Under the pieces are notes generated by a model that saw only the letters and a list, made by a program, of their open reading frames with translations, did no database searches and was not told where the DNA came from. From UBA993 sp964389365 (GTDB lineage: Bacteria > Bacillota > Dethiobacteria > DTU022), in the NCBI GenBank assembly GCA_964389365.1, contig CAYMDO010000021.1, forward strand, positions 1-35,511: a stretch of DNA of 35,511 bases. The letters run 5' to 3'. Of the stretch, positions 14,420 to 23,233 are shown piece after piece. Numbering within the stretch: position 1 is the stretch's first letter; every line of letters begins with the position of its first letter. The position numbers and the translations under genes were made by a program.

Positions 14420-17400
14420 CTCCCTTAAAAGCCAGTAGTCCCGTTCAAGAATCTGCTGCGGATCCAGCCTGTAGCCTTCTCCCTCATGATCATCATAAAT
14501 ATATTTTCGCCCTTCCTCTTCCAATACAATCTGGAACCGATCCTGGTAACTAACCAGGCATTCGTAACTGCCGTCACGATCAACAGGAACCCTGGCCAAC
14601 GGGGCTGCACCCTCTACCTTGGGAAACCTCTTTATGGAAACCCGTGCCGGTTCTGGAGGCTGGTACCCCGCAAAGGCGACCCTGCCCCTGACAATCCCGG
14701 CCTGATCAAGGGCATAAACCCGGTTGCCCCGATCTCCTTTGCGCAGCCTGAGAACCCATTCAGCCGCCTTGTACCGTCTCCTGACGGATACGGCTGTACC
14801 ATAAACGATGTAATTGCCTGCTTCCAGGTTGATTAGGAAATCACCTTTTCTGCCGGTGACTGTTTCCCCGGCAAAAGCTTCAATTAGCAGGTCGCCAACC
14901 GGGTCATGTTCGCCACGGAATACCCTGATTAAAGCACCGACCAGGGGTTCACCATTGAGCGAATCGTAGATAAAGCCGCTAAACCCGATCAGTTCTGGTT
15001 GCTGCAGCTCGAGCTCAACAAAGTTTTCTGTTTCAGGCGTGCAGAATGTCGATTCAAAAGGCCGGTATTTTTCAAGCAAATCGTACAACGGAAACTGTTC
15101 CCGGACATTCAACACAGAACCGGGGGCACAGTTAACGGCAAAATAGCCGCCTTTTAAACTCAGTGCTGCAGCTGTCACACTGAAATGCTGCCCGCTGAAA
15201 CCCTGCCCCAAATCGATATTTCCCGGATAACCGGCACAAACCAAGAAGGTTGAAGCCGGCTCGGCGTTGGTGATCCTGCCCCTGATCTGCACTGCGGGCA
15301 CCGACTCAATCTGAAAAACAAATTTTTTCAGGGGATAGGCGCTGCAGTTCTTGTCGTCGACTAATAAAAGCGGCACTAGCCAATGTATCTTTGCTGAACC
15401 GTCCATTTCTTCTGAACAGTAAGCCCATCCCTCTTCCATATTTAACTCGATCGGGGGCTGCAGAAGGTATGGCAGCTTAAATTTGCGCATTGCGTCGAGG
15501 GGGGCTTGATACCCGTCGATTTCTTCTCCGCAGAGCAGGCACTCGCTTCCCCTTGTTTCAGCGGCAACCAGGGCCAGCTTATATGGTACCATTCCCGGCG
15601 GCAGAAGATGTGTCATGTGCAAAAAGGTTGATTTAACCGCCCATTCACTGATATTGCGGGCATCAGGCGCCACCCGGTAATAATCGCCCCAGCTAAAGAT
15701 ATCTTCACCATACGGCGTAATGGCCTCTATGTTCCGGCAGCGGTAATAATATTTTGAAGCTTCCAGCTTGTGAACGGCAGCTTCCCCGCGCTGCCAGCGA
15801 TCCTCGGGGATCTCAACAGTAAGGGTTTGCAATGGGGCTTCCCCGGTCAGGCTTACAGGCAAAGCAGCATCAATATACTTCGTTGACACCGGAACAAAAG
15901 CCGGATCCCCCAGTAATATCTGCTGGTGAATTGCGTTCGCCGTCCCCCAGCGATATTTGCGATAAGCTTCCGGACTTTTCTGCAGCAGTGTTGCCGCGTA
16001 AAGGCTGATCACATGGCGGATCTCCCGCACAGCCTCACCAACGCTTAAACCTTTTAGAAGCAGCGCTTCCATAAAAACACTATAGGTAGAAGTAGTATAT
16101 TGCAAATCTTCAATAGTGGCTCCGCCGATAAAACAGATTGCCCCTTTTTCGACAAAAGAAATCCCGATTACCTGGCGAGAGTCTACCGCAACCCCTTTCC
16201 AGGTCAGACCTTCATCTGTTGAATACCAATGAGGAACCAGTCCAACCGTTGAACAAGCTGAAGCGTAAGCTACAAGAGGAGGCATCAGTGGCAGGTCAAC
16301 CCTGTTCAGCGTCCTGCCGTGAGTATGTAGGCCTTCCGGACCACCGTGGCCTGTATAGAGAAAATAGTCGGCATCCTTCAGCGCCTCAGCTACCTCCCGG
16401 TAACCGGCATCCCGTGCCCGGAGCTGGTTGATAGTAAAACCGGCGTCTTCCAACAGCGGCACCAGCTGTGTATCAATCAGCGCATCATCGGTGGAAAAAA
16501 TAACCCCCGTTTCCACATGAGGGGTGGCAACGATCATAAGATCACGGCCTCTGCGCTGCATAAACTGCTGCACGGCAGAGTACCTCTTGGTACTGATAAC
16601 CTGGGTTGAAAGGCCGCTGCAGGTATTTTGCATCAGTCGACCCTCGGCCACGTCAAAAAAAAGATCGTTATTTAAGCGCAGGTGTATATCCCTGACCATC
16701 TCTTCGGTTACTGCGCCTATCATTTTCTTCTCTTCGTAAAAAAAAGGCACCGCTGCCGGGGAAGCGAGGACCGTCTGAAAACGCGGCTTGAGGCCGGTTA
16801 ACCGCACCATTTGGTGCAGTCTGTCTTCAACCAGTTGCGAATCCGGTTTTTCACACTCTGCATCAAATGGAAATACCGGCCGGTAAGAAGCCAGTGTAAG
16901 CAGATGGAGGCTTAATCCGCGAACCCAAAGCTGGCTTAAAGCATCACCCCTGACTGTATCTAGCAGCAAGTCTGCAGAGTTATAGATAACCAGGTAGTTT
17001 ACAGAAAGACCGGCAGTTTCAAGATATTGGAACAGACCAAGATCATCTTCTATAATCGTCAGGTTTTTCCTTTCAACATCAATACCCGATGCTATAAGCG
17101 CAGTTCTTGATCCGATCCAAACCAGGGGCAGATCCGGGTCGTAAAGAGACTGGACCGCAGATGCCGCTGGAAGCGCAACAAAAAAGTAACTGCAACGGAC
17201 AGCCAGCATCGCCGCCTTCAAGCAGTCTGCCGGGGAATCTGCAGCAGCTGAACAAATTCCTGCGGGGGACCCAAAGCAGTTAACGTATGCATCATAATTA
17301 CAACGGCCGGAAAGGGGATCTGTTTTGAGCCTTAAACCGGCAGCGGCAATGAGCCCGTCGACCGCTTCGCTCCCGGTCATGTTATAAGCACTAAACGGCA

Positions 17401-17554
17401 ACCTGGCTGACAGCAGCAAAAGCGACTCCTTTTCTTCTTCTATTATATCCGGATCGAGAAACAAGACTTCCCTTTCCCCGGCTGTCAAAACCGCCGCAGC
17501 CAGTTCGAGGCTCTGCAGCCAGTTGCGGATAGAAAGCAGATAAAGTTCGGTCAT
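14417..17554 (-). CDS. large C25 (gingipain-like) caspase-fold protein
   Basis: This 1045-residue protein carries a C25-type cysteine peptidase core at about residues 335-560. The catalytic pair is visible as His403 in YTGHGGPEG and Cys434 in ASACSTVG. FIGGAT and the closing LLGDPAF are also typical of the family. The first 330 residues are unassigned. After a middle region of about 300 residues, residues 870-960 form a carboxypeptidase-regulatory-like beta-sandwich (GFIYDSLNGEPLVGALIRVF). Gingipains are secreted, but here no signal peptide, lipobox or membrane segment is present, so it is probably cytoplasmic. AGGGAGGAG precedes the ATG. It follows the importer's last ATPase gene by 18 bases and so belongs to that operon. 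Confidence 0.72.
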   Translation of the reverse strand: MTELYLLSIRNWLQSLELAAAVLTAGEREVLFLDPDIIEEEKESLLLLSARLPFSAYNMTGSEAVDGLIAAAGLRLKTDPLSGRCNYDAYVNCFGSPAGICSAAADSPADCLKAAMLAVRCSYFFVALPAASAVQSLYDPDLPLVWIGSRTALIASGIDVERKNLTIIEDDLGLFQYLETAGLSVNYLVIYNSADLLLDTVRGDALSQLWVRGLSLHLLTLASYRPVFPFDAECEKPDSQLVEDRLHQMVRLTGLKPRFQTVLASPAAVPFFYEEKKMIGAVTEEMVRDIHLRLNNDLFFDVAEGRLMQNTCSGLSTQVISTKRYSAVQQFMQRRGRDLMIVATPHVETGVIFSTDDALIDTQLVPLLEDAGFTINQLRARDAGYREVAEALKDADYFLYTGHGGPEGLHTHGRTLNRVDLPLMPPLVAYASACSTVGLVPHWYSTDEGLTWKGVAVDSRQVIGISFVEKGAICFIGGATIEDLQYTTSTYSVFMEALLLKGLSVGEAVREIRHVISLYAATLLQKSPEAYRKYRWGTANAIHQQILLGDPAFVPVSTKYIDAALPVSLTGEAPLQTLTVEIPEDRWQRGEAAVHKLEASKYYYRCRNIEAITPYGEDIFSWGDYYRVAPDARNISEWAVKSTFLHMTHLLPPGMVPYKLALVAAETRGSECLLCGEEIDGYQAPLDAMRKFKLPYLLQPPIELNMEEGWAYCSEEMDGSAKIHWLVPLLLVDDKNCSAYPLKKFVFQIESVPAVQIRGRITNAEPASTFLVCAGYPGNIDLGQGFSGQHFSVTAAALSLKGGYFAVNCAPGSVLNVREQFPLYDLLEKYRPFESTFCTPETENFVELELQQPELIGFSGFIYDSLNGEPLVGALIRVFRGEHDPVGDLLIEAFAGETVTGRKGDFLINLEAGNYIVYGTAVSVRRRYKAAEWVLRLRKGDRGNRVYALDQAGIVRGRVAFAGYQPPEPARVSIKRFPKVEGAAPLARVPVDRDGSYECLVSYQDRFQIVLEEEGRKYIYDDHEGEGYRLDPQQILERDYWLLRE

Positions 17555-17572
17555 CTATAGGCTCCTCCCTTT

Positions 17573-18583
17573 TTAAATTAAATGACAGGCCCCAAAATGG
17601 CCGGGCGCTACCTCCCTGTAGAGAGGTTCTTCCTCACGGCAGCGTGGCCTAGCTTCCAAACAGCGTGGATGAAAACGGCAGCCGGAAGGAATATTTGCAG
17701 GATCAGGGGTTTCTCCCCGAAGCAGCTGCTTACCGCTCAGCGAAACGCGTTTTGGCACCGGTATAACGGAAATTAGTGCCCGAGTATATGGGTGCTTGGG
17801 CTGGTGGATAACTGCATCGGCAGTACCGAGTTCCACAATTTTTCCTAAATACATGATAGCAATCCGGTCTGAAACAAGCCATGCCAGAGATAGGTCATGC
17901 GTGATAAAAAGATAGCTGATGCCTTTCCTGTCGCGCAAGTCTACCATCAGTTTCAGGATACCTGCACGAATCGAAAGGTCGAGCATCGATACCGGTTCAT
18001 CGGCCATAATAAAATCAGGCTTTAAGACCAAAGCCCCGGCTATGGCCAAGCGCTGCCGCTGCCCGCCGCTTAACTCGTGTGGGTAGCGCATGTACATCTC
18101 CCGCGGGTTGCTTAAACCTGCATCGCAGAGCGCCTCGCACACCATCTCGTCCTTTTCTGCGCTGCTTCTGCATATCCTGTTAACCTCCAATGGTTCGGCA
18201 ACGGTAGCAAAAACAGTCTGCCGCGGATTTAGCGATTCGTAAGGGTCCTGGAATATTATCTGTGCCTCCTGGCGGAAAAGGCGCAGCCGCTGCCGGTTAA
18301 AACCGAGCAGATCCTCACCTTTAAAACAGATTTTGCCTCCGGTCGGTTCAACCAGGCGTAAGATCGCTTTCCCGGTCGTAGTTTTTCCGCTGCCCGATTC
18401 ACCGGCCAGGCATAGGATCTCTCCTTTAGCAAGGCTGAAATCAAGGCCATCAACCGCTTTAATCAGGGAAGGCCCCCTGCTGAACAGAGAGGCAAAAAAC
18501 CCCTGACGGGCAGCAAAATGTACCTCCAGGTCTTTTACGAACAGCAAACTACTTTGCCCCGCAGTTATTCGCGCTTCAGTCAC
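17573..18583 (-). CDS. dppF: ABC importer ATPase, DppF/OppF type
   Basis: This 336-residue ATPase is one of two that power the peptide-type importer. Walker A is GESGSGKTT, the signature is SGGQRQR and Walker B is FIMADEPVSMLD. The C-terminal oligopeptide/dipeptide extension has SGCRFHPRC and a further Cys pair, as in Dpp and Opp ATPases. GTG at 18583 follows GGGGAGGTG and overlaps the stop of the preceding ATPase gene in a GTGA arrangement, showing translational coupling. Confidence 0.92.
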   Translation of the reverse strand: MTEARITAGQSSLLFVKDLEVHFAARQGFFASLFSRGPSLIKAVDGLDFSLAKGEILCLAGESGSGKTTTGKAILRLVEPTGGKICFKGEDLLGFNRQRLRLFRQEAQIIFQDPYESLNPRQTVFATVAEPLEVNRICRSSAEKDEMVCEALCDAGLSNPREMYMRYPHELSGGQRQRLAIAGALVLKPDFIMADEPVSMLDLSIRAGILKLMVDLRDRKGISYLFITHDLSLAWLVSDRIAIMYLGKIVELGTADAVIHQPKHPYTRALISVIPVPKRVSLSGKQLLRGETPDPANIPSGCRFHPRCLEARPRCREEEPLYREVAPGHFGACHLI

Positions 18584-19548
18584 GCCGAAACACCTCCCCG
18601 CAACAGATGGCAGAAGGCAATATGGCCTGCCGGCAGTTCTACTGGCCTTGGTTCCAGCACGCTGCAGGGGCTAAAAACCTCCGAGCATCTTTCATAAAAG
18701 CGGCATCCAACCGGCGGATTTAGCAAATTCGGGGGGTTCCCGGGAATTGAACAGGCCAGGCGGCGGTTTCCATCGATATTTGGAAAGGCAGCTATCAGCG
18801 CCCGGGTATAGGGATGCGCCGGGCTACCGAATACTTTTTCGGTCGGCCCGCTTTCAACAATCTGTCCGGCATACATAACCGCGACCCGGTCACATGTTTC
18901 GCCGACAACTGATAGATCATGGGTAATCATGATCATGCCCATCAGACGATCCCGGCGCAATTTTTCGAGCAACTGCAAAACTTGTGCCTGAACCATAACA
19001 TCCAGGGCAGTAGTAGGTTCATCGCCAATAACAATCTTGGGGTTGCAGGATATAGCCATGGCAATCATCACCCTCTGGCGCATCCCGCCGCTAAACTCGT
19101 GCGGGTATTCTTTGATCCGGGAAGGATCTATCTCCACCTGCTCAAAAAGATCTGCAGTTCTGATATAAGCTTCCTTTTCTGTCAACTTGTTATGAATTCG
19201 CATTGCCTCGACTATCTGATCGCCAACACGCCTGACCGGGTTTAAAGCATTCATAGCTCCCTGGAAGATTATGGCGATCTCCTTCCACCGTATGCGGCGT
19301 AATTCATCTTCCATTGCCCGGGAAATATCACGCCCTCCAATACTGACTTTGCCGGCCATTACTTTTGCATTGTCTGGCAACAGCTTGACCAGCGAGAGGG
19401 CTGCAGTTGTTTTACCGGAAGCTGATTCACCAACCAGGCCGAGCGCTTCCCCCTGTCCCAGCTGCAGGCTGATATTATCGCAGGCGTGTAAATAACCTTC
19501 CTTTAATTTATAATAGGTTGTCAGGTTTTCTACTTCGAGCAATTTCAC
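18580..19548 (-). CDS. dppD: ABC importer ATPase, DppD/OppD type
   Basis: This 322-residue ATPase has Walker A GESASGKTT, signature SGGMRQR and Walker B IVIGDEPTTALD, and ends in the peptide-importer extension (NPPNLLNPPVGCRFYERC). With DppF it forms the heterodimer that energises the permease pair. GTG at 19548 overlaps the permease gene's TGA and is preceded by GAGGAGG. Confidence 0.92.
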   Translation of the reverse strand: MKLLEVENLTTYYKLKEGYLHACDNISLQLGQGEALGLVGESASGKTTAALSLVKLLPDNAKVMAGKVSIGGRDISRAMEDELRRIRWKEIAIIFQGAMNALNPVRRVGDQIVEAMRIHNKLTEKEAYIRTADLFEQVEIDPSRIKEYPHEFSGGMRQRVMIAMAISCNPKIVIGDEPTTALDVMVQAQVLQLLEKLRRDRLMGMIMITHDLSVVGETCDRVAVMYAGQIVESGPTEKVFGSPAHPYTRALIAAFPNIDGNRRLACSIPGNPPNLLNPPVGCRFYERCSEVFSPCSVLEPRPVELPAGHIAFCHLLRGGVSA

Positions 19549-20444
19549 TTGTCGCGCCTCCTCAGCTTCGGATTAAGCACTTCGTCCAAGGCGTAACCGA
19601 TAAAAGTAAAGCTGAGTACTACAAGTACAACGCATATGCCCGGCGGCAACAGCCACCACCAGGCACCGTGCGAAACAGCACCCATGGAAAAGGCGAAATG
19701 CAGCATCACACCCCAGGTCACCCGCGTCGGATCGCCCATCCCGAGAAAACTAAGCGTGGTTTCCGACAAGATTGCTATCGCCGCTACCAGTACCGTGTTG
19801 GCGAAAATCAGCGGAAATACATTTGGCAATATATGGTACATCATCAGATGGCTATCACTGCTGCCTATAGCCCTGGCTCTTTCTACATAAGGCCTCTCCT
19901 TGATGCTTAATGTCTGTGAGCGGATGATCCTGGCAGTTCCGGCCCAACTGGTAATCCCAATTACGAAAATGATATTGCCAATGCTTGAGCCGAGCAGGGC
20001 AGCCATCACCAACATCAGCGGCAGCCATGGAATAACCAGGAATACATCGGTTATCCTCATCAGCAGGGTATCAACAGCCCGGCCGTAAAAACCGGAAACG
20101 ATCCCGATTACGGTGCCTATTACCATCGAGATCGCGGTGGCAGCCACCCCAACCAACAGAGACACCCTGGAACCGATGATCACCCCGGCCAGGATATCCT
20201 TGCCCAGATCATCGGTTCCCAGCCAAAAACCGCTTGTTGGCGGGTGTAAAACCTGTGTAGCTCCATCTTTTGTCATTGTGGTAATGCTGACCATAAGCGG
20301 GCCAATAATCGCCAGCAAGGTAAAAAAGGCTAATATTAAAAGACCGATCAAACCCATGCTGTTGTGGCTGTAAATGGACCAGAAGCCAGACAGATTCTTT
20401 TTAAGGAGAGCTAGGCGCTCATTATATAAAGCAGTCTTTTGCAT
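19545..20444 (-). CDS. dppC: ABC importer permease, DppC/OppC type
   Basis: This 299-residue inner-membrane permease has an N-terminal cytoplasmic segment, a first membrane span near residue 30-55 and five more in the BPD_transp_1 domain. The EAA-type loop that docks on the ATPase reads VERARAIGSSDSHLMMYH with ILPNVFP after it. It is spaced 11 bases after dppB and overlaps dppD. Sequence alone does not separate di- and oligopeptide, nickel or glutathione importers. Confidence 0.9.
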   Translation of the reverse strand: MQKTALYNERLALLKKNLSGFWSIYSHNSMGLIGLLILAFFTLLAIIGPLMVSITTMTKDGATQVLHPPTSGFWLGTDDLGKDILAGVIIGSRVSLLVGVAATAISMVIGTVIGIVSGFYGRAVDTLLMRITDVFLVIPWLPLMLVMAALLGSSIGNIIFVIGITSWAGTARIIRSQTLSIKERPYVERARAIGSSDSHLMMYHILPNVFPLIFANTVLVAAIAILSETTLSFLGMGDPTRVTWGVMLHFAFSMGAVSHGAWWWLLPPGICVVLVVLSFTFIGYALDEVLNPKLRRRDK

Positions 20445-20455
20445 TTAACTGCCCC

Positions 20456-21427
20456 CTAAGATTTGACCCGCGGATCAAGATAGCGGTATAGAATATCTGC
20501 ACAAAAGTTGGCTGCGATTACAGCAATAGTTACAAAAAGAAAAAGACCCTGTAGTACCGGGTAATCCCGGTTGGTCAGTGCCGTATACATCAGGCGGCCG
20601 AGTCCGGGCCAGGAAAATACTGTCTCGATCTGGATTGCCCCCCCGACAATAAAACCGAGGTTGATTGCAATCAGTGTCACTACCGGCAGCATAGCGTTAG
20701 GTAAAGCATGCTTAAGCAGCAGATTGCGGTTGCTGACCCCCTTGGCCCGTGCTGTGAGCATATAATCTTCACCCATCGTATCCAGCAGCGAGCTGCGCAT
20801 AATCAAAACATATTCACCGACCAGGATCAATGCAAAGGTAATGGTAGGCAAAAATAGATATCGTGCTTTAGACGCCAGCTCAGCCCAAAAAGAAGCATAG
20901 AAAACACCCGGCGCCCCCATCCCGCCTAGTGGGAAAATCTGCCAATAAACAGCGAATACCATGACCATGATTATCGCCACCCAAAAAGTGGGCATCGAAT
21001 AAAGAATCAGCGAAATACTGAGGCCGACAATATCAACCCTGGAGCCTCTTTTCCAGGCCAGAATAACACCCAGCAGGACACCGAATATGATTGACAATAT
21101 TGTAGCCGTGCCGACCAGCAAAACTGTTGCCGGAACCCTTTCCATGATCACGTCAATGACCGGTTGCCTGTAATTAAAAGATGAACCAAAATCACCTGAA
21201 AAAAGATCATTCAGATAAATCCAAAATTGCGCCAGGCGCCCTTCGTTCAAACCAAACTGCTCACGCACCCTATCAAGGGCATCGGCAGAAATTTTCGGGT
21301 TGCGGATCAAAACCCGGATCGGGTCGCCGGGCATAATCCGGAAGAGAAAAAAATTCATGGCTATAACAACCAGGATGGTCAATCCTGACTGAAAAAATTT
21401 TTTTAAGAGGTAACCACGCAAGTTCAA
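20456..21427 (-). CDS. dppB: ABC importer permease, DppB/OppB type
   Basis: This 323-residue permease has six predicted membrane spans and the DppB pattern of a long external loop after the first (RIMPGDPIRVLIRNP). The EAA loop reads LTARAKGVSNRNLLLKHAL. The chosen start is TTG at 21427 because an unusual run of eight G (GGGGGGGGA) serves as ribosome site just upstream. It pairs with DppC. Confidence 0.9.
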   Translation of the reverse strand: MNLRGYLLKKFFQSGLTILVVIAMNFFLFRIMPGDPIRVLIRNPKISADALDRVREQFGLNEGRLAQFWIYLNDLFSGDFGSSFNYRQPVIDVIMERVPATVLLVGTATILSIIFGVLLGVILAWKRGSRVDIVGLSISLILYSMPTFWVAIIMVMVFAVYWQIFPLGGMGAPGVFYASFWAELASKARYLFLPTITFALILVGEYVLIMRSSLLDTMGEDYMLTARAKGVSNRNLLLKHALPNAMLPVVTLIAINLGFIVGGAIQIETVFSWPGLGRLMYTALTNRDYPVLQGLFLFVTIAVIAANFCADILYRYLDPRVKS

Positions 21428-21460
21428 TGGACATCCCCCCCCAGGCTGTAACTTAATATA

Positions 21461-21489
21461 GAGAAGCCGGAAAAGACTGCCGGCCTCTC
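21461..21489 (-). terminator. stem-loop between binding-protein and permease genes
   Basis: GAGAAGCCGG (21461-21470) and CCGGCCTCTC (21480-21489) form a 10-bp stem with one mismatched or wobble pair and a nine-base loop. No long T-run follows in the minus direction. Such structures after the binding-protein gene commonly protect its mRNA or attenuate transcription, so that binding protein is made in excess over permease. Confidence 0.5.
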
Positions 21490-21519
21490 CCGTAGCAATC
21501 CACTGCCACTAAGTGGACT

Positions 21520-23148
21520 TTATTCGATTGGACGCAGCTGTTCATAACTGTCAGTTACGTTTGTATACATTACAGGCCCGGTCCGCGGGTTTCGTACCCA
21601 GCCGGTGTAGCGATCAGTACGGTATGCCTGCAACTCGGGATCATAAGAAAGCATGACATATGCGGCATCCTCATAAAATATACGCTGCATTTCGTAAATC
21701 AGTTCCCGCCGTGCGGGCCGGTCCATCGTCCGCTGCTGGAGCAAATGAAGCTCGTCATACGCAGGGTTTGAATAGAAACAATCGTTCCATGACATAATTT
21801 CATTGGTCGTAACAACTTTTAAAATTGATGTCGGGTCTATATCGACGTACCAACCCCAGATAAACATATCAAAACTGCCTTCATAGATCCGATCGGTCAG
21901 GGTGCCTTCATCGATAACGCTAACCTCAATTCCGATGCCAACCTCCGACAGCATATCCTTGATCATAGTAGCCATCTTCTGATTATCGGGTGACTCCGAG
22001 CGGATCAACAGGGTATAAGACATCAACTCGCCGTCGGGACCGACCCGGAGCCCATGGCCACCACGCTTGTAACCGGCCTCCTCAAGAATAGCCTCGGCCT
22101 GAACGGGATCATAAGCGCGAAAATCAGCACCCGGCTCCAGGTGCCAGTAATTAAACAGCGGTGGTATCAGGGTTGAAGCCACCGTGCCGTAACCCATCAG
22201 CGCTACGTCGATTAACTCCTGGCGGTTGATAGCATATTCGATAGCCACTCGTACGTTTCTATCCAAGAGGTGAGGGTTACCCAGTGAACCGGGATCATCC
22301 CAGACATTGAAAGCCAATTCAGTAAATGAGGGGGAATCGGCTTCAAGGGTCAGGATATTAGAATCGGCCGCATCCTGAAGCGCTTTAAACTGTGCCCCGG
22401 GTACATCGGAAATAATGTCAAGTTCGCCCTGTTTTAAAGCTTCTGCCATCAGATCAGCATTGGCATAAATCATAAATATTACCTCGTCTAAGGCAGGGCG
22501 GCCCTTAAAGTAATCTTCATTGGCAACTAACCTGGTATATTCTCCCTTACGGTGATCGACAACCTTGAACGGTCCGGTTCCGATTGGATTGTCATTGGCA
22601 AATTCGCCCTCGGCATCTTCAGGATCGATCTCCGACCAGATATGTGCCGGTAAAATAGGCACTAAAATCTGGGGCATCCAGGCAATAGGCTCATCCATTT
22701 TAACTGTCAGCGTATATTCATCAAGCACTTCGATCTCTTCCATCGCCGCGACATAATCATAAAAGTATCCCAGTTCATTGTCACGGATATATTCAAAAGT
22801 AAACTTGACATCTTCGGCAGTAAAAGGTTCCCCGTCATGCCAGGTTACCCCTTCCCGCAGGTAAAAAGTCCAAAGCGTCCCCGAGCCATCTACTTCCCAC
22901 TCCCGGGCCAGCTCAGGTATAACATTCAAATCTTCATCCCAGCTGATCAGGAAGTCGTAGGTCAGATACATCACTTCATAAGCCTGAACCGACCAGATAA
23001 CCATTGGGTTAAGACTTTCAATTTCACGCATGTAACCGCTTCTGAAAACATACCGGGATTCCTGGGTTCCCTCGCCACAGCCGGTGAGGGCTATACTACC
23101 GAGCATCAGCAAAACTAAAAGCAAGGGGAGCCATTTCAACTTTTTCAT
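21520..23148 (-). CDS. dppA: peptide-type ABC importer substrate-binding lipoprotein
   Basis: This 542-residue family-5 binding protein has a lipoprotein signal (MKKLKWLPLLLVLLMLGS with lipobox LTGC). The mature domain shows typical SBP_bac_5 segments: ESLNPMVIWS, TFYLREGVTWHDGEPFTAEDVKF, NPIGTGPFKV and VRVAIEYAINRQELID. It captures substrate at the outer face and delivers it to DppBC. AGGAGGT lies about 12 bases before the ATG. It stands 85 bases after the methyltransferase gene. The ligand, peptide or other, cannot be inferred reliably. Confidence 0.92.
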   Translation of the reverse strand: MKKLKWLPLLLVLLMLGSIALTGCGEGTQESRYVFRSGYMREIESLNPMVIWSVQAYEVMYLTYDFLISWDEDLNVIPELAREWEVDGSGTLWTFYLREGVTWHDGEPFTAEDVKFTFEYIRDNELGYFYDYVAAMEEIEVLDEYTLTVKMDEPIAWMPQILVPILPAHIWSEIDPEDAEGEFANDNPIGTGPFKVVDHRKGEYTRLVANEDYFKGRPALDEVIFMIYANADLMAEALKQGELDIISDVPGAQFKALQDAADSNILTLEADSPSFTELAFNVWDDPGSLGNPHLLDRNVRVAIEYAINRQELIDVALMGYGTVASTLIPPLFNYWHLEPGADFRAYDPVQAEAILEEAGYKRGGHGLRVGPDGELMSYTLLIRSESPDNQKMATMIKDMLSEVGIGIEVSVIDEGTLTDRIYEGSFDMFIWGWYVDIDPTSILKVVTTNEIMSWNDCFYSNPAYDELHLLQQRTMDRPARRELIYEMQRIFYEDAAYVMLSYDPELQAYRTDRYTGWVRNPRTGPVMYTNVTDSYEQLRPIE

Positions 23149-23233
23149 CTTACCCGACAGACCTCCTCACAATAGTATAAAGATACTGCTCCAGTTTTAA
23201 AAAGTAAGACTTATCGCCTCCTCTTTTACTGCA

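Noticed and set aside
14163..14438. Plus-strand 91-residue frame in the gap before the C25-like gene
   Set aside because: The minus strand of the same stretch carries the C45 remnant; the plus frame has no ribosome site and overlaps the end of the large gene.
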